This document shows, in pieces, positions 34,980 to 44,038 of a stretch of 64,000 nucleotides of DNA; positions within the stretch are counted from its first letter, which is position 1, and each line of letters opens with the position of its first letter. A model generated the notes under the pieces. That model was not told where the DNA came from. It searched no databases and saw only the letters and a program-made list of their open reading frames with translations. The position numbers and the translations under genes were made by a program. The DNA is from GCA-020345945 sp964596985. Lineage in GTDB: Archaea > Thermoproteota > Bathyarchaeia > RBG-16-48-13 > GCA-020345945. The stretch lies in NCBI GenBank assembly GCA_964596985.1, contig CAZQWG010000008.1, positions 47,800 to 111,799 of the forward strand, in the 5' to 3' direction.

Positions 34980-36073
34980 GCATGGCTCTCAGGGTAGGAT
35001 TGACTTATAATCTAAAGAGAAGCCTGGATGAAGGGTTGCCTGAGGATTTCTATGTGGAGTTCGACGACGAGGAGACGGTTGACGCCATAGCGGGGGCGTT
35101 AAGGAATGTGGGATGCAAGGTCTTACCAGTCGAGGCGGACGAAAAAGCATACAGTAAGCTGAAGCGGTTGAAGCCGGATATAGTCTTCAACATCGCGGAG
35201 GGGCTGCGCGGAGAGAGCAGGGAGTCCCATGTACCTGCGATGCTGGAGATGCTTGGGATACCCTATACTGGTTCAGGTCCGCTGACCTTGGCGATATCCC
35301 TGAACAAGGCATTCACCCACGAGATCCTAAACTACAAAGGAATACGGTCTCCTGTCTTCCAGGTCTTCAAGCGGGGAGATGAACTGATGGATGAGCGGCT
35401 TCGATACCCGCTCGTAGTCAAACCTCTTCTGGAAGGTTCCAGCAAAGGCGTGACAAGCAACGCCCTAGTAGGCGACGAGCAGGACTTCAGAAAACAGGTC
35501 ACGTGGATTAATGAGAACTACGGTCAGCCAGCGATCGCCGAGGAATTCCTCTCCGGTAGGGAATTCACCGTGGGATTGATCGGGAACGACGACCCATTCG
35601 TCCTACCTATAGTGGAGATCTTGCTTGACAGGCTACCTGTAGGGGCTAGCCCAATCTACTCCTATGAGGCGAAATGGGTCTGGGATACGCCTGAGAGCCC
35701 CTTGGATATGTTTCGTTGTCCAGCAGGTCTGCCTTCGAGGCTCAGGGAGGAGATAGCGTGGATCGCGACCAAGACATTCCAAGTCTTGGGTTGCCGTGAT
35801 GTGTGTCGGATCGACGTAAGGCTTGACGCGGATGGACGACCCCATGTACTTGAGGTGAATCCTCTGCCGGGTCTGATACCGAACCCTGACTCCCACTCAT
35901 GCCTGCCTGAGGCTGCGAGAGCAGCTGGACTCACCTACGACCAGCTAATCTGTACAATCCTCTGGGAAGCGCTCAAGAGATGCAACATGGAGAACCCTTT
36001 CAGCGTATACCATGACATCGGTCTTCCGGAGAGATTCCAGACTACTGATTCCTCTGTATTGCGAAGCCGATGA
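34976..36073 (+). CDS. ATP-grasp ligase, D-Ala-D-Ala-ligase-like (copy 1)
   Basis: 365 residues. ATP-grasp blocks: PDIVFNIAEGLRGESRESHVPAM, YTGSGPLTLAISLNKAFTHEIL, YPLVVKPLLEGSSKGV, EEFLSGREFTVGLIG, and the metal-binding HVLEVNPLPGL. The family joins an acyl phosphate to an amine, forming a peptide-like bond. Its ATG overlaps the kamA stop, so it is made with the aminomutase. No cell-wall genes are around. Its end overlaps the convergent paralogue by 32 bases. Substrates unknown; beta-lysine is the obvious candidate from context. Confidence 0.87.
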   Translation: MSMALRVGLTYNLKRSLDEGLPEDFYVEFDDEETVDAIAGALRNVGCKVLPVEADEKAYSKLKRLKPDIVFNIAEGLRGESRESHVPAMLEMLGIPYTGSGPLTLAISLNKAFTHEILNYKGIRSPVFQVFKRGDELMDERLRYPLVVKPLLEGSSKGVTSNALVGDEQDFRKQVTWINENYGQPAIAEEFLSGREFTVGLIGNDDPFVLPIVEILLDRLPVGASPIYSYEAKWVWDTPESPLDMFRCPAGLPSRLREEIAWIATKTFQVLGCRDVCRIDVRLDADGRPHVLEVNPLPGLIPNPDSHSCLPEAARAAGLTYDQLICTILWEALKRCNMENPFSVYHDIGLPERFQTTDSSVLRSR

Positions 36074-37070
36074 TCTTCTCGACGAAGGCTTCGAATGGTA
36101 TACCTGCAGCATCCAAGGCGTAGGGAAGGCTTCCTTCAGGGGATACGTCGGGGTTAGGGTTGACCTCGAGTACACACGGTGTATCCCCCTTCATACGCAG
36201 GTCGATCCTCCCGTAATCTCTGCAGCTCATCGCCCTGTACGCCTTCGAGGATATCTCCTCCAACTCATCCTTGATAGAGGGTTCTAGCTCTGCGGGGCAT
36301 ACCAGTCTCGTCTTCTTGTATTCGTTGCTCTCCTTAGACCACTTGGCCGAATAGTCTCTTATCTTGGGTTCACCGGGGAACTCGAATACTACCTCGGAGA
36401 TCGGGAGGAACTCGAGTTCTTCGTTGCCTAAGATGGATACGGTGAACTCTCTCCCCTCCAAATACTCTTCCACCAAGACCGGTTGCGTGTAACGCTTACA
36501 TATGTACTCTACTCGGTTCTTGAGTTCGCTGTCGTCCTTGACGAAACTATCCTTAGAGATCCCTATACTCGCATCCTCTCTCAAAGGCTTCACGAAGACT
36601 GGGTAGGTGATTCCCCTATCCCAGTCCTCAAACCGCTCCAATACCCGGTAACGTGGGGTGGGTATATCCTTTGACCGCAGGATGTCCTTTGTTAGACCCT
36701 TGTTCTGGCACAGCCCAAGTGTGAGAGGCGGTGAACCAGTATAGGTTATTCCTAACAGTTCTAGTACTGCTGGCACATGCATCTCTAGATGGCTATTCCC
36801 TAAGGCGCCTTCGCAGATGTTTATGACAATATCTGGTCTGTACGACCTCAGTTCCTCAATAAGGTTAAAGGCATCCTCCTTGATTGGAAACAACGAGTAC
36901 TGGATGTCGAGCTTACCTAAAGCGTCTTGAATATTCTTCACCTGATCCTCGATGTCAGCCTCAGCGAGATAATCCGTATCTTCGCCCCTGGACATTTCAA
37001 ATGGTTGATTGTAGAGGACGCCGACCTTAAGATCCGTCTCCCCGGGGGAACTCTGTCTTTGTCTAGACAT
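36042..37070 (-). CDS. ATP-grasp ligase, D-Ala-D-Ala-ligase-like (copy 2)
   Basis: 342 residues, clearly a paralogue of the convergent copy: PDIVINICEGALGNSHLEMHVP, YTGSPPLTLGLCQNKGLTKDIL, YPVFVKPLREDASIGI, EEYLEGREFTVSILG and CVLEVNPNPDVSPEG line up block for block. It has the full ATP-grasp fold with KP (ATP), and EVNPNP (metal). The gene is on the opposite strand and presumably separately expressed. The pair may act in sequence or on different partners. Confidence 0.87.
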   Translation of the reverse strand: MSRQRQSSPGETDLKVGVLYNQPFEMSRGEDTDYLAEADIEDQVKNIQDALGKLDIQYSLFPIKEDAFNLIEELRSYRPDIVINICEGALGNSHLEMHVPAVLELLGITYTGSPPLTLGLCQNKGLTKDILRSKDIPTPRYRVLERFEDWDRGITYPVFVKPLREDASIGISKDSFVKDDSELKNRVEYICKRYTQPVLVEEYLEGREFTVSILGNEELEFLPISEVVFEFPGEPKIRDYSAKWSKESNEYKKTRLVCPAELEPSIKDELEEISSKAYRAMSCRDYGRIDLRMKGDTPCVLEVNPNPDVSPEGSLPYALDAAGIPFEAFVEKIIGFAIQRNQ

Positions 37071-37290
37071 CTACACTTGTACCCCTTCCTCGCTATAGGT
37101 TGATGGCGAGAAGATATAGGTCAATGAGTCATGTTTAGAGGATTCGCTCCGAGAGTAATATTCTTGTTTATTAGGCTTATGGGTTATGCGCCAGTCTACG
37201 GTCTTATTCATGAAATCAACCTATCATTTTAGCAGAGAAACAGCCTTAGTTGATTCCTACCAGCCTGTCGATGAAGAGTAAGATACCTTT

Positions 37291-38637
37291 CTACCGATGT
37301 TCACGCGTAAGGATCTTCCCACGTGCATCTTTAGAGGCCATTTCTCCCTCCTCCATGACGACCTGACCTCCCACTATCGTTGTCGTGACCCGCCCTTTCG
37401 TTCTGTACCCCTCGAACGGGGAATACCTAGCTTTCGATTCGAACCTGGCCGGGTCTACTCTCCCCTCTTTCTTAAAGTCCACGATGATCAGGTCTGCATG
37501 ATACCCCCTCTTTATAGTTCCTCTCCTTGCTAATCCAAGTATCTTTGCGGGATTCGTAGAAGTCATGCGGACAAAACTGGGGAGACTCATCCGTCCTAGA
37601 TTCACTTGGGTCAACATAGTCGGTGCCAATGTTTCAAGCCCTGGAAATCCCGCAGGTATATCGGTTACCGATTCTGCGCTTTTTTCTGATTCTTGGTGTG
37701 GGGCGTGATCTGAAACCAATACATCTATTGTTCCGTCCTGTATACTCTCCCAGAGATACACAATATCGTCTTGAGACCTTAGGGGGGGATTTACCATTCC
37801 CTTGAATTTCAACTTCTTCATCTGGGAGCTGGAGAGCAGAAGGTGGTGAGGGGTTACTTCGCAGGTTACTGGTATACCTGCCTTTTTTGCCCTCCTAACC
37901 GTCTGGACCCCTATCCGCGTACTGAGATGACATAGGTGAGTTGGGACTCCAGTCTCTCTTGCGACCCCTATGACTTTACCTACAGCTTCCGTTTCGGCTC
38001 TCGGAGGTCTGGTCTCCGGGTACATCACAGGGTCCTTGAAATCTTCTTCGGGCATGTTCGAGGCTATCTCGCTTAGGATCTTTCTGCTCTCCGCATGAAC
38101 AGCGACAAACGCGTCTTCTTCTCTGAGACTCTTGAAGAGAGATGCAAGGAGGACATCATCTTCAGGATCAGAGCCGTCCAGAGGATTGGTCATGAAGAGT
38201 TTGAAGCCTATGGCTCCGCTTCGATTGATGGCGGCGTTCATCGATCGGTCATCGCGGAGCAGCGAATAGAATGCTACATTCACGTGGGTTTTTCCTTTTG
38301 CCATCTTCATTCTCTGCTTAAGTGTCTGAGGGCTGTTCGTAGGTGGGTCATTATTCGGCATATCGGCGACAGAGGTTACTCCTCCTACCGCTGCAGCCCT
38401 GCTTCCCGAGGAAAAGGTCTCTTTCCTTGAGAGGTTCTGATCTCTGAGATGAACATGCATATCGATAATCCCGGGCAAGACAACTCTTTCGTTAAGTGGT
38501 ATGTTTTCACTTGCAGGGGGTTTTCTGCTCTCTTTCCCAAGCCACGTAATGACCCCGTCATCTATCGCCAGGGCGCCATCTATGATCTTCCCCTCAACAA
38601 ACAGTCTGCCTCCAGTAAGGACCTTGTCTACTGTCAA
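37291..38637 (-). CDS. pyrC: dihydroorotase (class I)
   Basis: 448 residues, amidohydrolase fold. Metal ligands in IDMHVHLRDQN, the carboxylated-lysine candidate in GFKLFM, His residues in VHAESR and HLCHLSTRIG, and the catalytic Asp in VSDHAPH. Later blocks NPAKILGLARRGTIKRGYHADL and FEGYRTKGRV fit dihydroorotase/allantoinase. Dihydroorotase of pyrimidine synthesis is the most likely; allantoinase or hydantoinase cannot be excluded. Start is TTG. No other pyr gene is adjacent. Confidence 0.85.
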   Translation of the reverse strand: MTVDKVLTGGRLFVEGKIIDGALAIDDGVITWLGKESRKPPASENIPLNERVVLPGIIDMHVHLRDQNLSRKETFSSGSRAAAVGGVTSVADMPNNDPPTNSPQTLKQRMKMAKGKTHVNVAFYSLLRDDRSMNAAINRSGAIGFKLFMTNPLDGSDPEDDVLLASLFKSLREEDAFVAVHAESRKILSEIASNMPEEDFKDPVMYPETRPPRAETEAVGKVIGVARETGVPTHLCHLSTRIGVQTVRRAKKAGIPVTCEVTPHHLLLSSSQMKKLKFKGMVNPPLRSQDDIVYLWESIQDGTIDVLVSDHAPHQESEKSAESVTDIPAGFPGLETLAPTMLTQVNLGRMSLPSFVRMTSTNPAKILGLARRGTIKRGYHADLIIVDFKKEGRVDPARFESKARYSPFEGYRTKGRVTTTIVGGQVVMEEGEMASKDARGKILTREHR

Positions 38638-38739
38638 GGACTCTTTTCTCCTCGGCGGTTATCCTCGAATCTAATTGATTAGATCACTGCGTCTCTCTGC
38701 GATATAGAACTACTGTTTCGAAATGCAATAATTCGATGT

Positions 38740-38979
38740 CTATGATACTCGAGCACCGAAATATTCCATTGGCGTGTTTAAGAGGTAGAAACCAATCCAG
38801 ATGAACGCCAAGCCGATAAGAACAGCTAGAAAAGTTTCAAAGAAGCTTAGATCCGGCTCCCAACGAGGGTGAAGGAAGAGCATAACTAGGCCAAGAATCA
38901 ACGATCCGACACTGGAGATTGTCGCGATAATAAGGAAGAGACCGGATTTCCGTCTTGACGTGCCCTTTCCTCTGCTCAT
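38740..38979 (-). CDS. small membrane protein, two helices
   Basis: About 79 residues from the ATG at 38979 (an earlier in-frame start at 39015 would add 12). A basic N-terminus is followed by two membrane helices (GLFLIIATISSVGSLILGLV and FFETFLAVLIGLAFIWIGFY). Not recognised. It lies just behind another small membrane protein on the same strand, 52 bases away. Confidence 0.55.
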   Translation of the reverse strand: MSRGKGTSRRKSGLFLIIATISSVGSLILGLVMLFLHPRWEPDLSFFETFLAVLIGLAFIWIGFYLLNTPMEYFGARVS

Positions 38980-39031
38980 CTCTAAGGAACTCCAGTTCTC
39001 CCGCAACCAGCACACGTTACCAATATTTCTT

Positions 39032-39445
39032 CTATTTGAATTTTGAGATATGCTTGAGGAGGGATTGACTTCTCGGATCTTTATCCTTCCTGCTCATCCG
39101 GTCCATGCCTTGATGGATCAAATGGGCTGCCAAAGGAAACGGCTCCGCGATGACGACGAGTATTATCGAGATAAACAGGACAACCTCAAACTCGTGGAAG
39201 AGGACCAAGTAATCGCTGATGTCTACCTCCCTACTCGTCTTGAAGAATGTACGTTCAATCCACCAGTAGACCGTTGCCGGATTCAGCGTGAAGCTTTGTG
39301 TTGCGATCCAGTATGTTAGGTAATGGTCGAGGTCGATGAAGAAACCAAAGAAGAAGACAAGGAACAATGTGGTCGGGGTGCCTCCTCGTATGCACGTAAA
39401 AGCTGCGACTATGAGAGTTGCAGTGAAGTGGTAGATTGGCTCCAT
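39032..39445 (-). CDS. membrane protein resembling the DUF457/YdjM metal-hydrolase group
   Basis: 137 residues with about three to four membrane segments and the pattern HFTATL...FIDLDHYLTYW...LFHEFE...HLIHQGMD. Conserved His/Asp residues near membrane helices (HF, DLDH, FHE, HLIHQ) recall the DUF457/YdjM membrane-bound metal-dependent hydrolases. The match is by pattern only. Probably co-transcribed with the small membrane gene downstream. Confidence 0.55.
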   Translation of the reverse strand: MEPIYHFTATLIVAAFTCIRGGTPTTLFLVFFFGFFIDLDHYLTYWIATQSFTLNPATVYWWIERTFFKTSREVDISDYLVLFHEFEVVLFISIILVVIAEPFPLAAHLIHQGMDRMSRKDKDPRSQSLLKHISKFK

Positions 39446-39630
39446 TCTAACCGGCTCTCGACGTTTATCCGAGTATGGTGAGGGTGTTGTTTCAAGGATT
39501 TAAAGGAAAGAGATCGTGTCTCGCTGCTCTCTTGAGGCAGAGGTAGGGTTTGAGCGTGTGTGTTTAAGTCTTAAGACACATACTGATGCTGGAAAGCAGT
39601 CTTGCAGAATGATGTTTGAGGTGGATTGTT

Positions 39631-40101
39631 GTGAGATTCCTTGCCGACGGTATGCTCGGCCGCTTGGTACGGTGGCTTCGTATCTTAGGATACGATACAG
39701 CCTTTCCTGCTGACACAGACGACAAGAATCTCATAGATATTGCGGTCGCTGAGAATCGTATACTCCTTACAATGGATACGGAGCTTTACAAGAAGAGCAT
39801 ATCGCAAGGAATTACTGCACATCTAGTGGAACCTAATGGCCATCTTAATAGGCTTGCAAGTCTGGCGTCACGATTCAACCTGAGACTTGACTTGGACGAG
39901 GAGACCTCTCGTTGTCCAATATGTAACTCCGTTCTTCAGAGAATTCGGCGAGGAGAGGCTGAGGGACGGGTCCCCTCCTCTTCCTTTTCCTTAGCGAAGA
40001 TTTTCTGGGAGTGTACTGGGTGTGGAAAGCTCTACTGGCAGGGTTCTCACTGGAGAAATATTCGCGCGCGTCTGGAAGATGTAAAGAAACTGCTTGTTTG
40101 A
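39631..40101 (+). CDS. Mut7-C RNase-domain protein
   Basis: 156 residues. The PIN-like Mut7-C domain begins RFLADGMLGRLVRWLRILGYDT and has DDKNLIDIAVAENRILLTMD with the acidic catalytic residues; it is followed by a CPIC...CTGC zinc ribbon and a GSHWRNI motif typical of the family. Predicted RNase, target unknown. I take the GTG at 39631, preceded by GAGGTGG at a good distance, since the family starts at this point; a TTG at 39616 is in frame. Confidence 0.88.
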   Translation: MRFLADGMLGRLVRWLRILGYDTAFPADTDDKNLIDIAVAENRILLTMDTELYKKSISQGITAHLVEPNGHLNRLASLASRFNLRLDLDEETSRCPICNSVLQRIRRGEAEGRVPSSSFSLAKIFWECTGCGKLYWQGSHWRNIRARLEDVKKLLV

Positions 40102-40273
40102 GTGCAAATAATCGGGTGCAGGTGTATCCCCCATAAATCCTAATGCCGATCAGCCAACGTACTACTCTTCTTCTGCTGGGTCGTCTATGTCGACTCTTTT
40201 GATGTCTCCTTGATAAAATAGAAGGGAGAATCTCCAAATATCGAAATGGATTTGGAGATGTCTCTTATCTCCC

Positions 40274-41263
40274 ATGCCGGCTTCTTCTACGACGATGTCT
40301 GAGATGTCAGCACTAGACGAGATAAGAATGTTTTCTAAGGCGCTCTCGAGAGAGAGAGGCAAACGTGTTCTTCTGGATGATGCCCTGTCCAAGGGAAAGA
40401 TCTCAGAGTCCACGTACCGCCATTTCAAAGACAAACAGGAGCTATGGAAAAAGAGTATGAAAGAGAAACAGGAAGTCTTAGAGGAGACTGTCAAGGATGA
40501 TATGCGAGAACTGGAGGAGGAGCTTCTACTCCTAGAGAGATGCCTGATGAGGATGAAACTCCGAGAAATGGATGGAGACCATGATCGTGACAAGTTCTCT
40601 TCAAGGAACGACGCTTTGACTCAAGGAATAGAGGGATGCAGAGAGTATCTGAAAGAGTTGGAGGAAGGATTGATGTTCTTACGTTCCATATCTTCCGAAG
40701 GCATAGATGTCATCCTAGAAGAGAAAGAGGAGCTTGAGAGAGTAGAAACGGTTAGCACCAAAGAAATAGAGAAGAAGACAGAGGACTTTGGAAGACAATT
40801 GATAGTTCTACATGGCTCTCAACACCGCAATCAATCCGAACCGAGCTCGAATGATCTTGCATCTGCATCACTCGTACCTGGTTTCTCCCCCCCGGAATTG
40901 AAGGGGAACGATGAAATCCCGGAGTTTCAGTCTTCAGTAGTGGAAGAAGAAGTAAGCGAATCCATGGAGGTAACAGATGACGACTATCGAGAGGAGGCCC
41001 AAGTCGAGGAGAAACCATGGGAATCAGATCTGAACGATGTTGAGGATGACCAACTAGCCGATGCACTTCCTGCTGGGGAAGATAAGATGCACGTTGACTC
41101 ACTGACCAAGGGTGAAGAGGAAGGGTCCATTGCCACTACCTCCGAAGGTCGGAAAACCGATGAAGAGGAATCGTCTCCTGAAAGAGAAACCCCTATCCAA
41201 GATGTTGTCGAACAGAACCCTAAACATCTAGTTCAGAGGTTCTTTCGCGCATTCATCAAGTAG
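40274..41263 (+). CDS. acidic coiled-coil protein, unknown function
   Basis: 329 residues, not recognised. Residues about 1-180 are helical with strong coiled-coil character (KQELWKKSMKEKQEVLEE, EELLLLERCLMRMKLREM). Residues about 190-310 are low-complexity, very acidic and likely disordered (runs such as DDDYREEAQVEEKPWESDL). The last 15 residues become basic and aromatic (LVQRFFRAFIK), a possible docking tail. ATG at 40274 or 40295. It has its own hairpin-type terminator and precedes the IMP dehydrogenase gene, which has a separate promoter. Confidence 0.6.
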   Translation: MPASSTTMSEMSALDEIRMFSKALSRERGKRVLLDDALSKGKISESTYRHFKDKQELWKKSMKEKQEVLEETVKDDMRELEEELLLLERCLMRMKLREMDGDHDRDKFSSRNDALTQGIEGCREYLKELEEGLMFLRSISSEGIDVILEEKEELERVETVSTKEIEKKTEDFGRQLIVLHGSQHRNQSEPSSNDLASASLVPGFSPPELKGNDEIPEFQSSVVEEEVSESMEVTDDDYREEAQVEEKPWESDLNDVEDDQLADALPAGEDKMHVDSLTKGEEEGSIATTSEGRKTDEEESSPERETPIQDVVEQNPKHLVQRFFRAFIK

Positions 41264-41286
41264 GCTGGGCGCAGCCCCCCCTTTTT
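41263..41286 (+). terminator. hairpin plus oligo-T terminator
   Basis: GGCTG-GGCG-CAGCC forms a 5-bp stem starting at the last base of the stop codon and is followed by a C run and TTTTT. Confidence 0.6.
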
Positions 41287-41382
41287 CTGGCATCCACCTC
41301 CATGTTGGCGTGTACTAGCCAGCCTGCGTTTTTTCCGGCGATTCCCGACTATGAGGATAACTCGCTAGTACAATCCTAATAC

Positions 41383-41391
41383 CTTTTAAGC
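41383..41391 (+). promoter_or_regulatory. TATA box of guaB
   Basis: CTTTTAAGC is centred about 26 bases before the ATG at 41413, so the guaB message is predicted to be leaderless. Confidence 0.6.
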
Positions 41392-41412
41392 TCCGAGATC
41401 GATTAAAACAAA

Positions 41413-42987
41413 ATGGCTAGAATAATTATTGACCCAAATCCTGGGTTATCAAGACGTCTGCAAGAATACTTACTGCTTCCCGGGAAGATCCCGAAGGGAA
41501 TCTCGACGAACGAGATAGACCTCTCATCACCGTTAACGAGATACGATAACGGTGAAAGATCGAAGCTAAGACTCAATATTCCAATTCTGAGCGCTTCCAT
41601 GCAAGCGGTTACCGGCCCGGAAATGGCAATAGAAATGGCGAAGCTTGGTGGGGCCGGCGTAATCTTCTGTAGTCAGCCTATTGAAGAAGAAGCCGGCATG
41701 GTCAGAAGAGTCAAGAGCCACAAAGCCGGCTTTGTCGTTCCCGATGTCTTCTCGCCGCAGACATCGATTGTGGACGTACAAAGAAGAATCGAGGAAAGGG
41801 GTTTCTCTACCTTCCCGATAACTGAGGACGGTATGTCGAATAGTAAGTTGGTCGGCTACTTGACCAAGAACGACTTTGACCCTAAACTACATTCTGGTTT
41901 GAAAGTAGCGGACAGAATGATCCCCATCGAAAACGTATCCTACGCGATGCTGAAAGACGTCACCAACGATAAGGGGGATCTCGACCTGGACAAGGCCAAC
42001 GAACTCCTAAGGGATTGTCATCATGGATCTCTGCCGATCTTGGAGGATAATGGAAGGTTATGCTATGTTGTCTTCAAGAGGGATGTAGAGGAGCATTCAA
42101 AGAATCCGTTTGAACTCGTCGACGATAGAAAACGCTTCATTTGTGGCGCTGCAATCAACACCCACGACTACACGGAAAGAGCCAAAGCCGTTGCGGAAGC
42201 CGGGGCTGACTTCCTTGTGATAGACACGTCTCAATCTTACTCTGACTACGTTCAAGATTGTCTCCGCTATCTGAAGAAGAATTTCAAAGACATCCCCGTC
42301 ATAGCAGGAAACATAGTCACCCGGGAGGGTTTTGAGTTCTTGGTTGAGAACGAAGCGGACGGGGTAAAGGTTGGCATGGGTTCTGGCTCCATCTGCATAA
42401 CCCAAGAGCAGATAAACGTCGGACTAGGCCAGGCTACTGCGGTAATAGAAGTGGCAAAAGCAAGGGACGAATTATACAAAGAGAAAGGGGTGTACGTGCC
42501 GATAGTCTCTGATGGTGGAGTAGCGAGAACCGGTGATATTACCATGGCGCTTGCCCTCGGTGCAGACTCCGTCATGGTTGGCCGCTTCTTGGCCGGTACG
42601 GAAGAAAGCCGTTCGGCAAGGGTTACGCACCATGTGACCATCGACGGGAGAACCGTCCAAGAGATTGTGAAAGAGTACTGGGGCGAAGGCTCCAATAGGG
42701 CTAGGGACTGGTCTAGATTCAGATACGGACACACCGATTTCGAAGAAGGAATAGAGACGTACGTATCCTATGTGGGTCCTCTGAGAGACTACCTGTTACC
42801 TTCTCTAATGATGGTGAGGGATGGGATCAGAAAAGCGGGGGCCAAGAACATCAAAGATCTGCATGAGAAATCTGCGGTACAAGTTCTGTCGTCGTTGTCA
42901 TTGGTGGTGCGCGGAGAAAAACCCTCGATTGTCCCTCAGCCGGCCGGATCAGAGGCTAGAAGTGACGGAAGACCCGTTCCTGAGTGA
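41413..42987 (+). CDS. guaB: IMP dehydrogenase
   Basis: 524 residues. The barrel starts with NIPILSASMQAVTGPEMAIE; a CBS pair lies at about residues 105-225; the catalytic loop is GMGSGSICITQEQ with Cys328 as the nucleophile; IVSDGGVARTGDI and GADSVMVGRFLAGTEES bind IMP. The flap region differs from classical enzymes (TIDGRTVQEIVKEYWGEG), but the C-terminal YVGPLRDYL is close to the family. It oxidises IMP to XMP. Its end overlaps the convergent AICAR formyltransferase by 32 bases. Confidence 0.9.
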   Translation: MARIIIDPNPGLSRRLQEYLLLPGKIPKGISTNEIDLSSPLTRYDNGERSKLRLNIPILSASMQAVTGPEMAIEMAKLGGAGVIFCSQPIEEEAGMVRRVKSHKAGFVVPDVFSPQTSIVDVQRRIEERGFSTFPITEDGMSNSKLVGYLTKNDFDPKLHSGLKVADRMIPIENVSYAMLKDVTNDKGDLDLDKANELLRDCHHGSLPILEDNGRLCYVVFKRDVEEHSKNPFELVDDRKRFICGAAINTHDYTERAKAVAEAGADFLVIDTSQSYSDYVQDCLRYLKKNFKDIPVIAGNIVTREGFEFLVENEADGVKVGMGSGSICITQEQINVGLGQATAVIEVAKARDELYKEKGVYVPIVSDGGVARTGDITMALALGADSVMVGRFLAGTEESRSARVTHHVTIDGRTVQEIVKEYWGEGSNRARDWSRFRYGHTDFEEGIETYVSYVGPLRDYLLPSLMMVRDGIRKAGAKNIKDLHEKSAVQVLSSLSLVVRGEKPSIVPQPAGSEARSDGRPVPE

Positions 42988-44038
42988 AGACCATAGGAAT
43001 ACCGTACTCATCGCATTGTTCTATTACCTTGTCGTCGTATCTTGAACCGCCGGGCTGGATTATTGCACTCACCCCAACCCTCACCAGAGGCTCGATATTG
43101 TCCCTCAGCATGAATCCGTCAGATGCTAGAACGCTTCCTCTCAAGTCGTGTCCAGCCCTCTCAGCTCTATCGAGGGCTATCTCGATCGCCCCAATCCTGT
43201 CTTGTTGACCCGTACCGACAGCCAGAACCTTATCCTTCTTCCAGATCACGACGCCGTTGGATCTCTTCTCACAGCAAACCCACCACGAATACAGCATGTT
43301 CCGAACCTCATCTTCGTCCGGCTTCTTCTTTGTGACGCACCTGCAATCCTTGAGGTCATCCAACCCTCTGATCTTGGTGGAAAACGTACGCTCCAAGACC
43401 AAGATGTTCCCTAGAATCCTTATCTCGTAAGGAAACATTTCTTTTTGAAGCACATCAACGTCTGGGACCTCTGCCGCCCTAAGGTTCTTCTTCTCCTCCT
43501 CAAAGATCTCTAGCGCCTCCGAAGAATAGGATGGGGCGAACAGGCATTCAACGTATCTTTGAACGATTGTCTCGGCGACGTTTTTATCAATGTGGAAATT
43601 GAAGCCGACCACGCTTCCGTACGCTGCTCTGGGGTCTCCACTCCAAGCTTTTTCGAACACATCTACCCGCTCATCTTCACAGGCGATTCCGACCCCTGTC
43701 GGGTTGAGATGTTTCATCACTGCTACCGCTGGTCTGTTGAAGTAGTGGACAATCCTGAGCGCCCTATAGCCGTCTTCGATATTCGTTGCAGAAGGTCCGT
43801 CCTTTCCCCATTTCCTCCATTCCATGCGCGCCAGGAATCTTCTTCTGTCTCCGGGAACGTAGATCGCTGCCGCCTGATGGGGGTTTGTTCCGTATCTCAT
43901 CCCCCTCGGATTGCCGTCAATATTCCAAGAAAGTTTACGAAAAGAATTACGTTTATCCCCAACCATTAGTGTCAGGGTGTCCGGCAGTTCTTCGTCGGAG
44001 ACTGCCGTCCTGTACATTCTACTTAGGTCTTCTGACAT
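42956..44038 (-). CDS. stand-alone AICAR formyltransferase (PurH C-terminal domain only)
   Basis: 360 residues, lacking the about 190-residue IMP cyclohydrolase domain of bacterial PurH. Transformylase blocks are RYGTNPHQAAAIY, VMKHLNPTGVG (the Lys-His pair of the active site), DPRAAYGSVVGFN, VLAVGTGQQDRIGA, LASDGFMLRDNIEP and IIQPGGSRYDDKVI. It formylates AICAR to FAICAR; PurO at 15.2 kb would finish the step. I choose the ATG at 44038 because AAGGAG lies 8 bases before it; an earlier start at 44074 has no such site. A TATA-like CTTTATTAC sits about 70 bases upstream. Confidence 0.9.
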   Translation of the reverse strand: MSEDLSRMYRTAVSDEELPDTLTLMVGDKRNSFRKLSWNIDGNPRGMRYGTNPHQAAAIYVPGDRRRFLARMEWRKWGKDGPSATNIEDGYRALRIVHYFNRPAVAVMKHLNPTGVGIACEDERVDVFEKAWSGDPRAAYGSVVGFNFHIDKNVAETIVQRYVECLFAPSYSSEALEIFEEEKKNLRAAEVPDVDVLQKEMFPYEIRILGNILVLERTFSTKIRGLDDLKDCRCVTKKKPDEDEVRNMLYSWWVCCEKRSNGVVIWKKDKVLAVGTGQQDRIGAIEIALDRAERAGHDLRGSVLASDGFMLRDNIEPLVRVGVSAIIQPGGSRYDDKVIEQCDEYGIPMVFTQERVFRHF

